DNA from: JAHQVI01 sp050330195
Lineage (GTDB): Bacteria; Pseudomonadota; Alphaproteobacteria; Rhizobiales; Rhodomicrobiaceae
Reading direction: 5' to 3'
DNA length: 64,000 nucleotides
Assembly (NCBI GenBank): GCA_050330195.1
Contig: JBHJOB010000025.1
Location: 1 to 64,000 of the forward strand
Shown here: positions 17,566 to 24,216 of the stretch, in pieces
Layout of the letters: every line of letters begins with the position of its first letter
Numbering within the stretch: the stretch's first letter is position 1
Position numbers and translations under genes: made by a program
Notes under the pieces: generated by a model
Database searches by the model: none
The model's input: the letters and a program-made list of their open reading frames with translations, nothing else
Told to the model about the DNA's origin: nothing

Positions 17566-18133
17566 TCACAGCGCCCCCCGTGCGCACCGCGTATCGACCC
17601 AGAGGCCAGACGACGAGGAGCCCGAGAGCAATGCCCGCCAGATGCAGCAGCCCGGTGGAGACGACGAACCCGAGGCTGTAGGCGAGCGGATCGGCGGCCT
17701 GAGGCAATTCGGTTCCATGCGCATGGCCGTGAAAGATGGCGAAAGCGCCGACAATCAGTGCCGCAATCCAGATGGGCGGCCTGACCGCGAACGCCACCAT
17801 GAGGCCAAGGACGACAGCGGACCCTGCAATGCCCGCCTCCACATACGGAACAGGCAGCCCCATGACGCCAAGCGCTCCGCCCAGCGCCATGACGAAGGGA
17901 AATACGATCGGAAGCGTCCAGATCGCGGGTGAACCGAGAAATGCGCCCCACAAGCCAACCGCGATCATGGCGACGAGATGGTCAAGCCCGAAAAGCGGGT
18001 GAAGAAATCCGCTTGTGAGCCCGCCCATGACCCCGACGGCTTCATGTGCGACGGCCGGTTGCGACGAGATCGTCAAGACGCCGAGGAACAGAGCGATCTT
18101 GTACCGCATTCGATGAGTCAGCATCGGTTGCAT
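17531..18133 (-). CDS. hupE: HupE/UreJ-family nickel/cobalt permease, 200 aa
   Basis: HupE/UreJ proteins import Ni2+ (or a related metal) across the inner membrane. The mature protein starts with the metal-binding N-terminal HEAVG after a signal sequence (cleavage near PAVA-H), then FLHPLFGLDHLVAMIAVG, and the FHGHAHGTELP motif in a later helix. Six hydrophobic segments are visible. Several in-frame ATGs lie near 18133, 18124 and 18109, and the exact start is uncertain. No hydrogenase or urease genes are in the window, so its metalloenzyme client is not shown. Confidence 0.85.
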   Translation of the reverse strand: MQPMLTHRMRYKIALFLGVLTISSQPAVAHEAVGVMGGLTSGFLHPLFGLDHLVAMIAVGLWGAFLGSPAIWTLPIVFPFVMALGGALGVMGLPVPYVEAGIAGSAVVLGLMVAFAVRPPIWIAALIVGAFAIFHGHAHGTELPQAADPLAYSLGFVVSTGLLHLAGIALGLLVVWPLGRYAVRTGGAVIAAVGIGFLAA

Positions 18134-18256
18134 CCCCCGACAGTCGCCATCAATGGCCTTCGTGATCCGACTTATGGGACTTTCGCGCCTGGCCGCTCCC
18201 CTGTCAATAAAACGTCACGACATGGCTCCGCCCGGCAAGCCTGAGAAGACTTCGCG

Positions 18257-19582
18257 TCAATTGATCAGGACGACGAAACCGGATTCATCGCTCGTCAGCG
18301 GGCCAAGGCCGCCATCGGAAATGATGAGGGACGAGCCCGGAGTGAGCAGTTTTTCGAGGCGCTCGCGAACGGCGTCGGGAATGGCGATACGGTTCAGCGC
18401 ACTGCTCGCGGTTTCGTCCGCCGTGGCATCCGCGGTCATCGCAAGCCACTTCGCCTTGTTGTCCGATGGCTCAAAGCCGAGCACGGAATAGAGATGGGTG
18501 CCGAGCGGCCGTTGCGCATCGAGTATGCTGATGGGCGCGTCGAACAGCGGATCAAATCCCTGCCTGACGTAAAGATGGCCCGTTGGAGCCGGTCTTTCAT
18601 TCACCGCCTGATAGAGCGCGTTGATCACGGCCGGGGTCATCTCCCCCGTGGCCTCGATGCCTTTCGCTTCCTCGAACGCCTTTATCGCGGTCCGGGTCTG
18701 CTCTCCCCGGTAGCCGTCGACCGGTCCAGGATCGTAGCCGAGTTTTGCCAGCAAACGCTGCACGTCCCGGACCCGCTCGGGCCCCTGTCGCTGGGTGATC
18801 AGGATGCGCAAGGGCTCCGAGGATTTTTTCGCGTAGAATTTGAGCTGCTCAAGGTCATATTCCAGATCCGCCATTCGCAGCGACGCCTCTTCGGGCGAGA
18901 GCTTTTTCGCAGCGGCCGGGATGTTGTCGTCTTTTCCGGCAGTTGCAGAGGTCATATCGGAACGGTCCGCTGATCGCACCGGAAGCGGCACCCAATATCT
19001 CGCCGGCTTCGTCTTTCTCGTCCAGTTGAGCAGGCCTTCGCGCTCATCCATGGTGAGAAGCGTCAAGGGGCGCGGCTGCAACAAACCGGGATGTGTGAGC
19101 GGGCTGGGCGACGTCTCGTCCTGCGTCACCACGACATGCGCGCCGATATTCGTTGTGGAGAACAGTTGCCGCGCGAATTTTCCGGGCAGACGGATGCAGC
19201 CGTGAGAAGCCGGATAGCCCGGCACATGGCCCTCATGCAGCGCAATGCCCGACCATGTCAGCCGTTGCATATAGGGCATGGGCGCATTGCTGTAGATATT
19301 GGAGCGGTGCCATTTGCGCTTCTGCAATATGCTGAACACGCCCGCAGGCGTCCGGTGGCCGGGCTTGCCGGTCGACACGCGGGTCGAGGAAATCCGTTCT
19401 GCGCCGCGATAGACATCAAGCCGCTGCTTCTTCAGCGACACGACGATCTGGAGCGGGTCGGCAGCGCCGCCTTCATCCTTGTCGGTTGAACTATTCGCCG
19501 GCGCCGTCTGGGAGGCGAGAACAAGCGTTCCCATCATGAAAACAGCGGCCATGCGGCCCCCGCATAACGGCAACCACCCCAT
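18257..19582 (-). CDS. L,D-transpeptidase with peptidoglycan-binding domain, 441 aa
   Basis: The enzyme crosslinks peptidoglycan 3-3 or attaches proteins to it in the periplasm. An N-terminal hydrophobic signal segment is followed by a YkuD domain (about 44-155) with catalytic H127 and C129 in SHGCIRLPG and an upstream H116. A peptidoglycan_binding_1 domain lies at about 255-312 (VQRLLAKLGYDPGPVDG). The C-terminal ~110 residues are unassigned. Its 5' end marks the left boundary of the mobile island, so its promoter region may have been replaced by island DNA. Confidence 0.87.
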   Translation of the reverse strand: MGWLPLCGGRMAAVFMMGTLVLASQTAPANSSTDKDEGGAADPLQIVVSLKKQRLDVYRGAERISSTRVSTGKPGHRTPAGVFSILQKRKWHRSNIYSNAPMPYMQRLTWSGIALHEGHVPGYPASHGCIRLPGKFARQLFSTTNIGAHVVVTQDETSPSPLTHPGLLQPRPLTLLTMDEREGLLNWTRKTKPARYWVPLPVRSADRSDMTSATAGKDDNIPAAAKKLSPEEASLRMADLEYDLEQLKFYAKKSSEPLRILITQRQGPERVRDVQRLLAKLGYDPGPVDGYRGEQTRTAIKAFEEAKGIEATGEMTPAVINALYQAVNERPAPTGHLYVRQGFDPLFDAPISILDAQRPLGTHLYSVLGFEPSDNKAKWLAMTADATADETASSALNRIAIPDAVRERLEKLLTPGSSLIISDGGLGPLTSDESGFVVLIN

Positions 19583-20060
19583 CCCTGATACTCCTGACTA
19601 TACTCTTGAACACGACGAAGGGACGTATCAGTACGAGGCCCCCGCTAGCACCTCGATTATGATAGCCAACGGTTTAGTAGAAATACTAGATGACCAAATG
19701 GCTAACAAAATCAACGGCTTAGCACCCAATTTACACCAAGTTTAAGACACTACATCTAAAGAGTCGTTAAAGAGACAAACGCAATTGCAATATGCAGCAT
19801 AGGCTTGCGAAAGCCAAGTCCCTGCGCTATAAAGCGCACGGCTTAAGTAGGCATGGAAACTGCCGCAGGATGCGGGTGCCTGCTTGAGCCAGTGAACTGA
19901 TTTCTTATGAGGACTGCCACATAGGTCGCTTAGAGGCTTCATTCTCTAGCGGCCGTTTCATCACAGCCTTGGCTTGCTCCAAGGCTAGGCACGTAGTTTG
20001 CGCCAACGTGATTGCTCGCAGCAATCGCGATCATGGGTGCATGTCCAAAGGATCAGTTTC
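19583..20060. other. gene-poor left end of the mobile island, with clustered hairpins
   Basis: No convincing gene is seen. Base composition turns AT-richer just after the transpeptidase start. Four short perfect hairpins lie within about 225 bases: GGCTTGCGAAAGCC (19802-19815, GNRA-type loop), TGCGCTATAAAGCGCA (19823-19838), GCCTTGGCTTGCTCCAAGGC (19966-19985) and TTGCTCGCAGCAA (20012-20024). This could be a structured RNA or an element end. An open frame ending at 19745 covers the first 160 bases but lacks a start or ribosome site of its own. Confidence 0.5.
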
Positions 20061-20345
20061 ATGCCTACCAAAACCATCCCCCGCGTTCGTCTGAACGATC
20101 ACCAGCCCGCGAGAGCTCGCAAGAAAATTCCAGCGAAAATTCAGCGTGTCCGGTTCGACCACACGCCGCACCCTCTCCGTCTGTACCGCATCACCCGGCT
20201 GGCGGCCCTGTTGGACGTTCACATCACCACAATCTGGCGATGGGTCCAAGAAGGCATCCTGCCTCAGCCCATCGAGATCAGTCCCGGCGTCCGAGGCTGG
20301 CCTGAGCCTGTGTTAGTCGCCTGGCTCGACAAGCTGCAAGGCTAG
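20061..20345 (+). CDS. AlpA-like helix-turn-helix regulator/excisionase, 94 aa
   Basis: The C-terminal half reads YRITRLAALLDVHITTIWRW followed by VQEGILPQPIEISPGVRGWPE, the winged-helix pattern of AlpA/phage excisionase-like regulators that control integrase expression or excision. The N-terminal ~40 residues are strongly basic. The ATG at 20061 follows AAAGGA eight bases before it; the frame extends further upstream without a ribosome site. Position at the opposite end of the island from the integrase is typical of compact integrative elements. Confidence 0.75.
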   Translation: MPTKTIPRVRLNDHQPARARKKIPAKIQRVRFDHTPHPLRLYRITRLAALLDVHITTIWRWVQEGILPQPIEISPGVRGWPEPVLVAWLDKLQG

Positions 20346-20611
20346 AGCGGCGTTCTGACGGACGGACGAGACGAGGGCGGCTGAGATAGCGTAAATCTGC
20401 TTCGAGCCGCGCTCAACCCAGCTCGACCAGCTCAACCCCGGTTTCCTGAGACGGACGGAATGGCATCTTCGCCTATGATCGGCAGGGAGATGAATTTCGT
20501 CCGTCATACAGCCAGATGCTGGCGATGAAGGCCCATCCGTGAACGAATGAAGAAGAAGTCATCAAGGAAAAAAATTCGCGGCTGCGATTGTCAGCGCAGG
20601 GAGCTATAATG
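20346..20611. other. non-coding stretch with repeated GACGGACG motifs before the rep-like gene
   Basis: No gene is seen. GACGGACG occurs near 20358-20369 (GACGGACGGACGA) and near 20451-20460, and in inverted form near 20498-20506 (TCGTCCGTC). A TATAAT string at 20605-20610 could be a -10 box for the rep-like gene, but no good -35 is visible. Confidence 0.4.
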
Positions 20612-20650
20612 CAAAAAGCCCCCAAGTGTCTTGCCGGGCACTTGAGGGCT
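20612..20650 (-). terminator. intrinsic terminator, leftward, in the rep leader
   Basis: Arms at 20617-20628 and 20639-20650 form a 12-base-pair stem with one mismatch around a ten-base loop, and a T-run follows only in the leftward direction (AAAAA at 20612-20616 on the plus strand). On the rightward transcript the same hairpin would lie in the rep leader without a U-tract. Confidence 0.7.
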
Positions 20651-20709
20651 CAATACAGAAAACGTACTCAAACCAAAGGGACTTCCCCAACCACAAGGAC
20701 GCCCAATGA
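20612..20709 (-). ncRNA. predicted antisense RNA over the rep-like gene start
   Basis: On the minus strand, TTGCGT (20744-20739), a 17-base spacer and TATTAT (20721-20716) make a good sigma-70-type promoter inside the first codons of the rep-like gene. About 60-90 bases downstream lies an intrinsic terminator: AGCCCTCAAGTG, a ten-base loop, CACTTGGGGGCT and then five T. The RNA made would be roughly 95-100 bases, complementary to the ribosome site (AAGGA, 20695-20699) and start codon (20706) of the rep-like gene. This is the layout of plasmid countertranscribed copy-control RNAs. It is a prediction; no expression evidence exists here. Confidence 0.5.
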
Positions 20710-21596
20710 GAAAGCATAATAGCGGCTCGCTGCGTGCTACGCAAGCTGAGCCAGTCCGCGCCAATCTGCGCTTCGACAAGATCGAGCTTCGCTCGAAACG
20801 AAAGCTCACTGATCGGCAGCAATACCTTCTTCAGCGAACCTGTGACAGCGCAGATTTTGAAATCCGGGGCGCGCCAACGCGAGGCCCAGCAAGTGGCATG
20901 AAAGAGTTCGTCCGCATCGTCTCTCCAAATCCGCAAGCGCTCGAATTTCTGTCATCAAAAAGCTATGTCGTTCCAACGTCCGTCGAGATCGCATTGGACA
21001 TCCCAACGGAGGATCACCAGCAGGCGATGGAATGGGTCTCATTTTTCGACCGACACTTCGCCCAGCGATGGCATGGCAGTAGCCGGTGCCTGCAGATCGG
21101 ATACGGGACGTACACGAAGCGGAGCGGCAGCGCGCGGCTCTTCGTCTGGTACGGGGGAAAGAAACCGCTCAAGGGCACCAAGACACCCGGCTTCCATATC
21201 GAGTGCCGATTGTCAGGAATAGCAGCCTTGAGGGCGATAGGTATCGAGACATCAGCCGACCTGCTGAATTTCGATCACAGAGCTTTCTGGGATAATCACC
21301 TAACGTTGTACGAAGTCGACCAAGCGAAGCTGGGGAGGCTCTACAGCAAACTCTTTCCAGACGACATACCCAGGCCACATGCGCGCTACGACGTGGAGGC
21401 TCGACTTGGCAGTCTGGCCATGCATTTCAACTCATATAGGTCGCGCGACGAGGACCAGTACAGGGTCAAAGGTCAGCCTACAGAAGATCAGTTCGAATGG
21501 CGGGAACCAAAGCTTATGCAGCACTTGGTGGATCGGTTCAGGCATGGCGATTATCTGCAAAGACTAGCGATTCCCATCTTAACCGGGTTTCGTTAG
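20706..21596 (+). CDS. putative replication-initiator-like protein of the island, 296 aa
   Basis: I do not recognise a precise family. Layout resembles replication initiators of the Rep_trans/phage-replication type: a basic N-terminus, a VPTSVEIALDIP segment (about residues 91-102) like their first acidic strand, then SARLFVWYGGKKPL followed by GFHIECRLSGIAALRA, similar to their YxK...RxE region. A plain HUH motif is not visible. Context supports replication: a predicted antisense RNA over its start, and iteron-like repeats directly downstream. The ATG at 20706 has AAGGA seven bases before it. Alternative views are an unknown phage protein or a DNA-binding regulator. Confidence 0.5.
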   Translation: MRKHNSGSLRATQAEPVRANLRFDKIELRSKRKLTDRQQYLLQRTCDSADFEIRGAPTRGPASGMKEFVRIVSPNPQALEFLSSKSYVVPTSVEIALDIPTEDHQQAMEWVSFFDRHFAQRWHGSSRCLQIGYGTYTKRSGSARLFVWYGGKKPLKGTKTPGFHIECRLSGIAALRAIGIETSADLLNFDHRAFWDNHLTLYEVDQAKLGRLYSKLFPDDIPRPHARYDVEARLGSLAMHFNSYRSRDEDQYRVKGQPTEDQFEWREPKLMQHLVDRFRHGDYLQRLAIPILTGFR

Positions 21597-21622
21597 CATT
21601 TTCAGTCGCTTGCGGCTCACGC

Positions 21623-21774
21623 TTATTATGCGTACGAGAAATGAGCTAGAAACACAAATTATAACGTAACTGGGTACAAGCTAGAAACAAATTATGCGCA
21701 CGAGAAATGAGAGAAATGAGAGAAATGAGAGGAATGCAAGCTGATCTAATTATCATGCGTAAGAGAAATGCTAG
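21623..21774 (+). repeat. iteron-like direct repeats, candidate replication origin
   Basis: The core ATGCGTACGAGAAATGA recurs as ATGCGTACGAGAAATGA (21628), ATGCGCACGAGAAATGA (21694) and ATGCGTAAGAGAAATGC (21755), each preceded by ATTAT or ATTATC. After the second copy GAGAAAT repeats three more times in tandem. A second repeat, AGCTAGAAACA(CA)AATTAT, occurs between copies at about 21644 and 21679. The array lies just after the rep-like gene in AT-rich DNA, as iterons often do. Confidence 0.6.
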
Positions 21775-21800
21775 ATCACCGCCATGCAAATAGATGGTCC

Positions 21801-21838
21801 AAAAAAAAGGTGACAGCTCTCAACCCCAGCTATCACCC
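21801..21838 (-). terminator. intrinsic terminator for the 57-aa gene
   Basis: On the minus strand GGTGATAGCT pairs with AGCTGTCACC around a GGGGTTGAG loop, and eight T follow. It ends 30 bases after the stop of the small leftward gene, confirming that this strand is transcribed there. Confidence 0.8.
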
Positions 21839-21867
21839 TCCTTGTTGTTGGATACCTAGCGAGATAC

Positions 21868-22041
21868 CTAAGAGGACTTCAAGGTCGAGTCGCGAGCATC
21901 GAGTGCTTCAAGCAAGTCCATCATAGTCTCAACCCATTGACATTCGTCCGTCGGCTGATCGTCAGTCAAGAGATTTGCTTCATCTAGAAGTAGGCCGAGT
22001 TCGCGTCGAATCTCTTTCAGGCGTTGGCTGCGTGCGTCCAT
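21868..22041 (-). CDS. small acidic helical protein, 57 aa, unknown
   Basis: ATG at 22041 follows AAGGATAGTTTGGA, and the frame stops at TAG (21870-21868), 30 bases before a strong leftward terminator. The product reads MDARSQRLKEIRRELGLLL... and is leucine-rich, acidic and likely all-helical. It is too short for ordinary ORF calling but has a ribosome site, a stop and a terminator in the right places. It opposes the rep-like and GIY-YIG genes. A role in copy control, immunity or superinfection is possible only by position; no function is shown. Confidence 0.65.
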   Translation of the reverse strand: MDARSQRLKEIRRELGLLLDEANLLTDDQPTDECQWVETMMDLLEALDARDSTLKSS

Positions 22042-22292
22042 TCCAAACTATCCTTGTACAGAACAATCTACATCGCAGCTTAGCGCCAACCTACTAGGTC
22101 TAAAAGCGATAACTGTCTGTCAACGGATAAAAATGCTCGGAGTCACCAATTGGGAAAAGACGCTGTCAGCCATCGGAACGTTTTACTACGTCAACACTGC
22201 AAGGAACGTCTCAGCGGGTTACGGGTGAGTGTTATCTAAAGATGTCACTCTTTGTACTGAAGGTTTAAAGAGCAATTTTTGAGGAGTGAGTT
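22042..22292. other. intergenic promoter region before the GIY-YIG gene
   Basis: The stretch separates the leftward 57-aa gene from the rightward nuclease, so both promoters should lie here. A 31-codon frame (22133-22228) has only a weak ribosome site. No terminator, repeat or recognised RNA is visible. Confidence 0.4.
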
Positions 22293-22784
22293 GTGCACGG
22301 ATGTGTTTACAGAATTCTCTGTCTAGTGACTGGTAAGGAGTACGTGGGAGCTACTTCGCTGTCATTGCGCCAACGGCGGTACAACCATCTCTCTGAGGCT
22401 CGGAGAAGTATCCATCCAGACTATCCCTTCTACAACGACATCCGAAAGTATGGTGCAGAGAACTTCGTGTTCAAGGTCATCCGATACCGATCCACTAAAG
22501 AGCTACTCTTTGAATCAGAGAGGTACTACATCAGCCAGCTGGATACAATTCATCCGTACGGGTACAACCGTAATTCAGGTGGTCAAGGTAGTACTTCTGA
22601 AGGGGGTCGGAAGAGTCAGGAAACGAAGCGAAAGCGATACACACCTGAGGAGATCTCTGAACGATACAGAAAAGGGGCTCAAAAGAGATGGGCAAACATG
22701 ACACCTGAACAACGAGCTGCGCACATGCAGAAGATGCACGCTGCGAGACGAGCAAAGAACGCCAAGCGCGGCCCCTTCCAATGA
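22293..22784 (+). CDS. GIY-YIG endonuclease, 163 aa
   Basis: The N-terminal nuclease fold has the VYRI...KEYVGAT pair that replaces GIY...YIG, arginine in LRQRRYNHL, and glutamate in FESERYYISQLDTIHPYGYN, giving the complete active site. The C-terminal part is strongly basic with two short repeats (YTPEEISERYRKGAQKRWA and MTPEQRAAHMQKMHAARRA) that resemble DNA-binding NUMOD-type helices of homing endonucleases. The start is GTG with GAGGAGTGAGTT before it. Such genes are common hitchhikers in phages and islands; it may cut a target allele lacking the island, but its target is unknown. Confidence 0.82.
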   Translation: MHGCVYRILCLVTGKEYVGATSLSLRQRRYNHLSEARRSIHPDYPFYNDIRKYGAENFVFKVIRYRSTKELLFESERYYISQLDTIHPYGYNRNSGGQGSTSEGGRKSQETKRKRYTPEEISERYRKGAQKRWANMTPEQRAAHMQKMHAARRAKNAKRGPFQ

Positions 22785-22965
22785 TCACGAAAATACCACC
22801 GTAGGTAATCTGCCCATAGAAAGATGTAACAGCAAGTCATCAGGTAAATCATCTTGTGCATCAAGGATATTTATTTCGTTTTCGTGAATAAATAAAATCT
22901 CCGGTCTCTCGAAATCTTAAGTTTTCTATAATGCTTCAAGAGTAGAATAGCGAACGAGCAGTGCT
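22785..22965. other. AT-rich intergenic region with a -10-like box
   Basis: No gene is seen. TATAAT at 22927-22932, about 34 bases before the next start, may be the promoter -10 of the downstream three-gene unit; the -35 is unclear. Confidence 0.4.
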
Positions 22966-23193
22966 ATGCGTAGCGACGATCCGGTTGATGAATCCAAAGA
23001 ACTGCCCCACGAATTCCTCGCCCGCGTCGCCAAGGGCGGAATGGTCAAAGGAAAGCGTCCTTGCAAAACGCATCAATTGGAGGCGGCAGAGCACGTTCGC
23101 GCCTTCACAGAGCCTGTCTTCAATCCATTCGGAGTTGGGAGCACTTCAGCGCTCAAGCAAGCGATCGCTGAGCACAGGCGCATGAAACGATGA
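22966..23193 (+). CDS. small hypothetical protein of the island, 75 aa
   Basis: The frame starts ATG at 22966, with no clear ribosome site, and ends in TGA overlapping the next ATG (ATGA at 23190-23193). The product is hydrophilic and basic, with no recognised domain. The overlap with the following frame supports it as the first gene of a coupled unit. Confidence 0.5.
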   Translation: MRSDDPVDESKELPHEFLARVAKGGMVKGKRPCKTHQLEAAEHVRAFTEPVFNPFGVGSTSALKQAIAEHRRMKR

Positions 23194-23378
23194 GGGCGAG
23201 CGCGGCAACAGGGCAGCCCGTAGCGCAGACGCTGCGAGCGCCGCACGAGCGCTGGCGAGACGGGCAGTGGCCCCTATGCTGGTACCAGAAACAGCTTCCG
23301 GCCGTGACAGCGCCCCTATCGCGGTCAGATCGCAGCCGAGAAATTGCGAAATTTATGAAAGTGAGGAAATTTCGATGA
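23190..23378 (+). CDS. small hypothetical protein, 62 aa
   Basis: It overlaps the preceding gene and the following gene by ATGA at both ends (23190-23193 and 23375-23378), a pattern expected of translational coupling. The product is basic and arginine-rich with no known motif. It could also be a fortuitous frame, because it has no separate ribosome site. Confidence 0.4.
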   Translation: MRASAATGQPVAQTLRAPHERWRDGQWPLCWYQKQLPAVTAPLSRSDRSREIAKFMKVRKFR

Positions 23379-24085
23379 CACAGAAAAAAGCAGCCACGCC
23401 CCGAGTGAGACTGAGCGGCCCGCCAGACACCTCCCCTGTCGTCACACGCGGACCGATTCTGCGACCCGGACAATCCGGAGCGACGCTGCGCATTCAAGGT
23501 GATGTTCAGAAGCTCCAAGCGCGCTTGAATGGCGTTGAGGAAAAGATCAAAGCGAGTGAAGGCGAGCAGGAGCGCTTGGCCTATGAAATGTCAACCGTCT
23601 CCAATGCTGACGCTCGCAAGAAGGAGCTGAAGATCGACCGGTTGGACAAGGTCATCGCCGATCTGAAAAAGCAGCGTGTACGAACTGCTCAAGCTCTTAA
23701 GGGAGCGAAGCAGCAGCTTGCGGACCAGCGCGAAGCTGAAGCAAGAGCCAAGCGGGACGCGCTCGTTGCGCACACCAAGCAAGTCATCGTGACCGAGCTG
23801 AAACATCTCCCCGGCTTGGCTAAGCGAGATCTCGTTGGTTATGATCGGGAAGATCGGAGCATGGAACGTCTCCATGGTGCCATCCACGGCAGACTTCCTG
23901 AACAAGACGACCGGCAGGTCGCAGTGCTCAAGCGGCAGATCGAGAACTATTCCAAAGCGCTCCTCGCGATTGATGAAGGTCGTATGCTGATCAGGCCCGA
24001 CGATACCGTCTGCACCTTCATGTCTCAGCTCAGCCAGCGGCTCGCTGTCGCTGAAAATGTGACTGTCCTTGAGGGAGCCGCATAA
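23375..24085 (+). CDS. coiled-coil protein of the island, unknown function, 236 aa
   Basis: GTGAGGAAATTTCG precedes the ATG at 23375, which is better than starts further upstream in the same frame. Residues about 35-130 form a long charged heptad-rich coiled coil (repeated KLQARLNGVEEKIKA-type segments). The C-terminal ~100 residues look globular. No enzyme motif is seen. Such proteins in phages may be scaffolding, replication accessory or structural; none can be chosen here. Confidence 0.65.
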   Translation: MTQKKAATPRVRLSGPPDTSPVVTRGPILRPGQSGATLRIQGDVQKLQARLNGVEEKIKASEGEQERLAYEMSTVSNADARKKELKIDRLDKVIADLKKQRVRTAQALKGAKQQLADQREAEARAKRDALVAHTKQVIVTELKHLPGLAKRDLVGYDREDRSMERLHGAIHGRLPEQDDRQVAVLKRQIENYSKALLAIDEGRMLIRPDDTVCTFMSQLSQRLAVAENVTVLEGAA

Positions 24086-24165
24086 TGAGCCTCGCCAGAG
24101 ATAATGCTGTCGCCTTGCTCAGCCTCGACCCCACGATGTCGAAAGCGCAGCGCCGCAACCACTGA
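24085..24165 (+). CDS. 26-codon frame overlapping the coiled-coil gene, possibly a truncated gene
   Basis: Its ATG shares one base with the TAA of the coiled-coil gene, and GAGGGAG lies before it, so it is well placed for coupled translation. It stops after 26 codons (MSLARDNAVALLSLDPTMSK...), shortly before the convergent integrase end. This may be the remaining start of a longer gene cut by rearrangement. Confidence 0.35.
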   Translation: MSLARDNAVALLSLDPTMSKAQRRNH

Positions 24166-24216
24166 GGGAGCGGCAGTTGCATGGCTGCGCGGCTCAGAGA
24201 AGGCTGGGAGTTGAGG

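Noticed and set aside
19600..20000. possible tmRNA (ssrA) or its fragment as an island attachment site
   Set aside because: No ANDN-type tag frame, no tRNA-like acceptor with a T-loop and CCA end could be found.
21601..21780. possible CRISPR array in the repeated region after the rep-like gene
   Set aside because: Repeats are short (about 17 bases), irregularly spaced, partly tandem and not separated by unique spacers of equal length; no cas genes are present.
22133..22228. 31-codon frame before the GIY-YIG gene
   Set aside because: Only a weak ribosome site and no terminator or conservation evidence; treated as chance.
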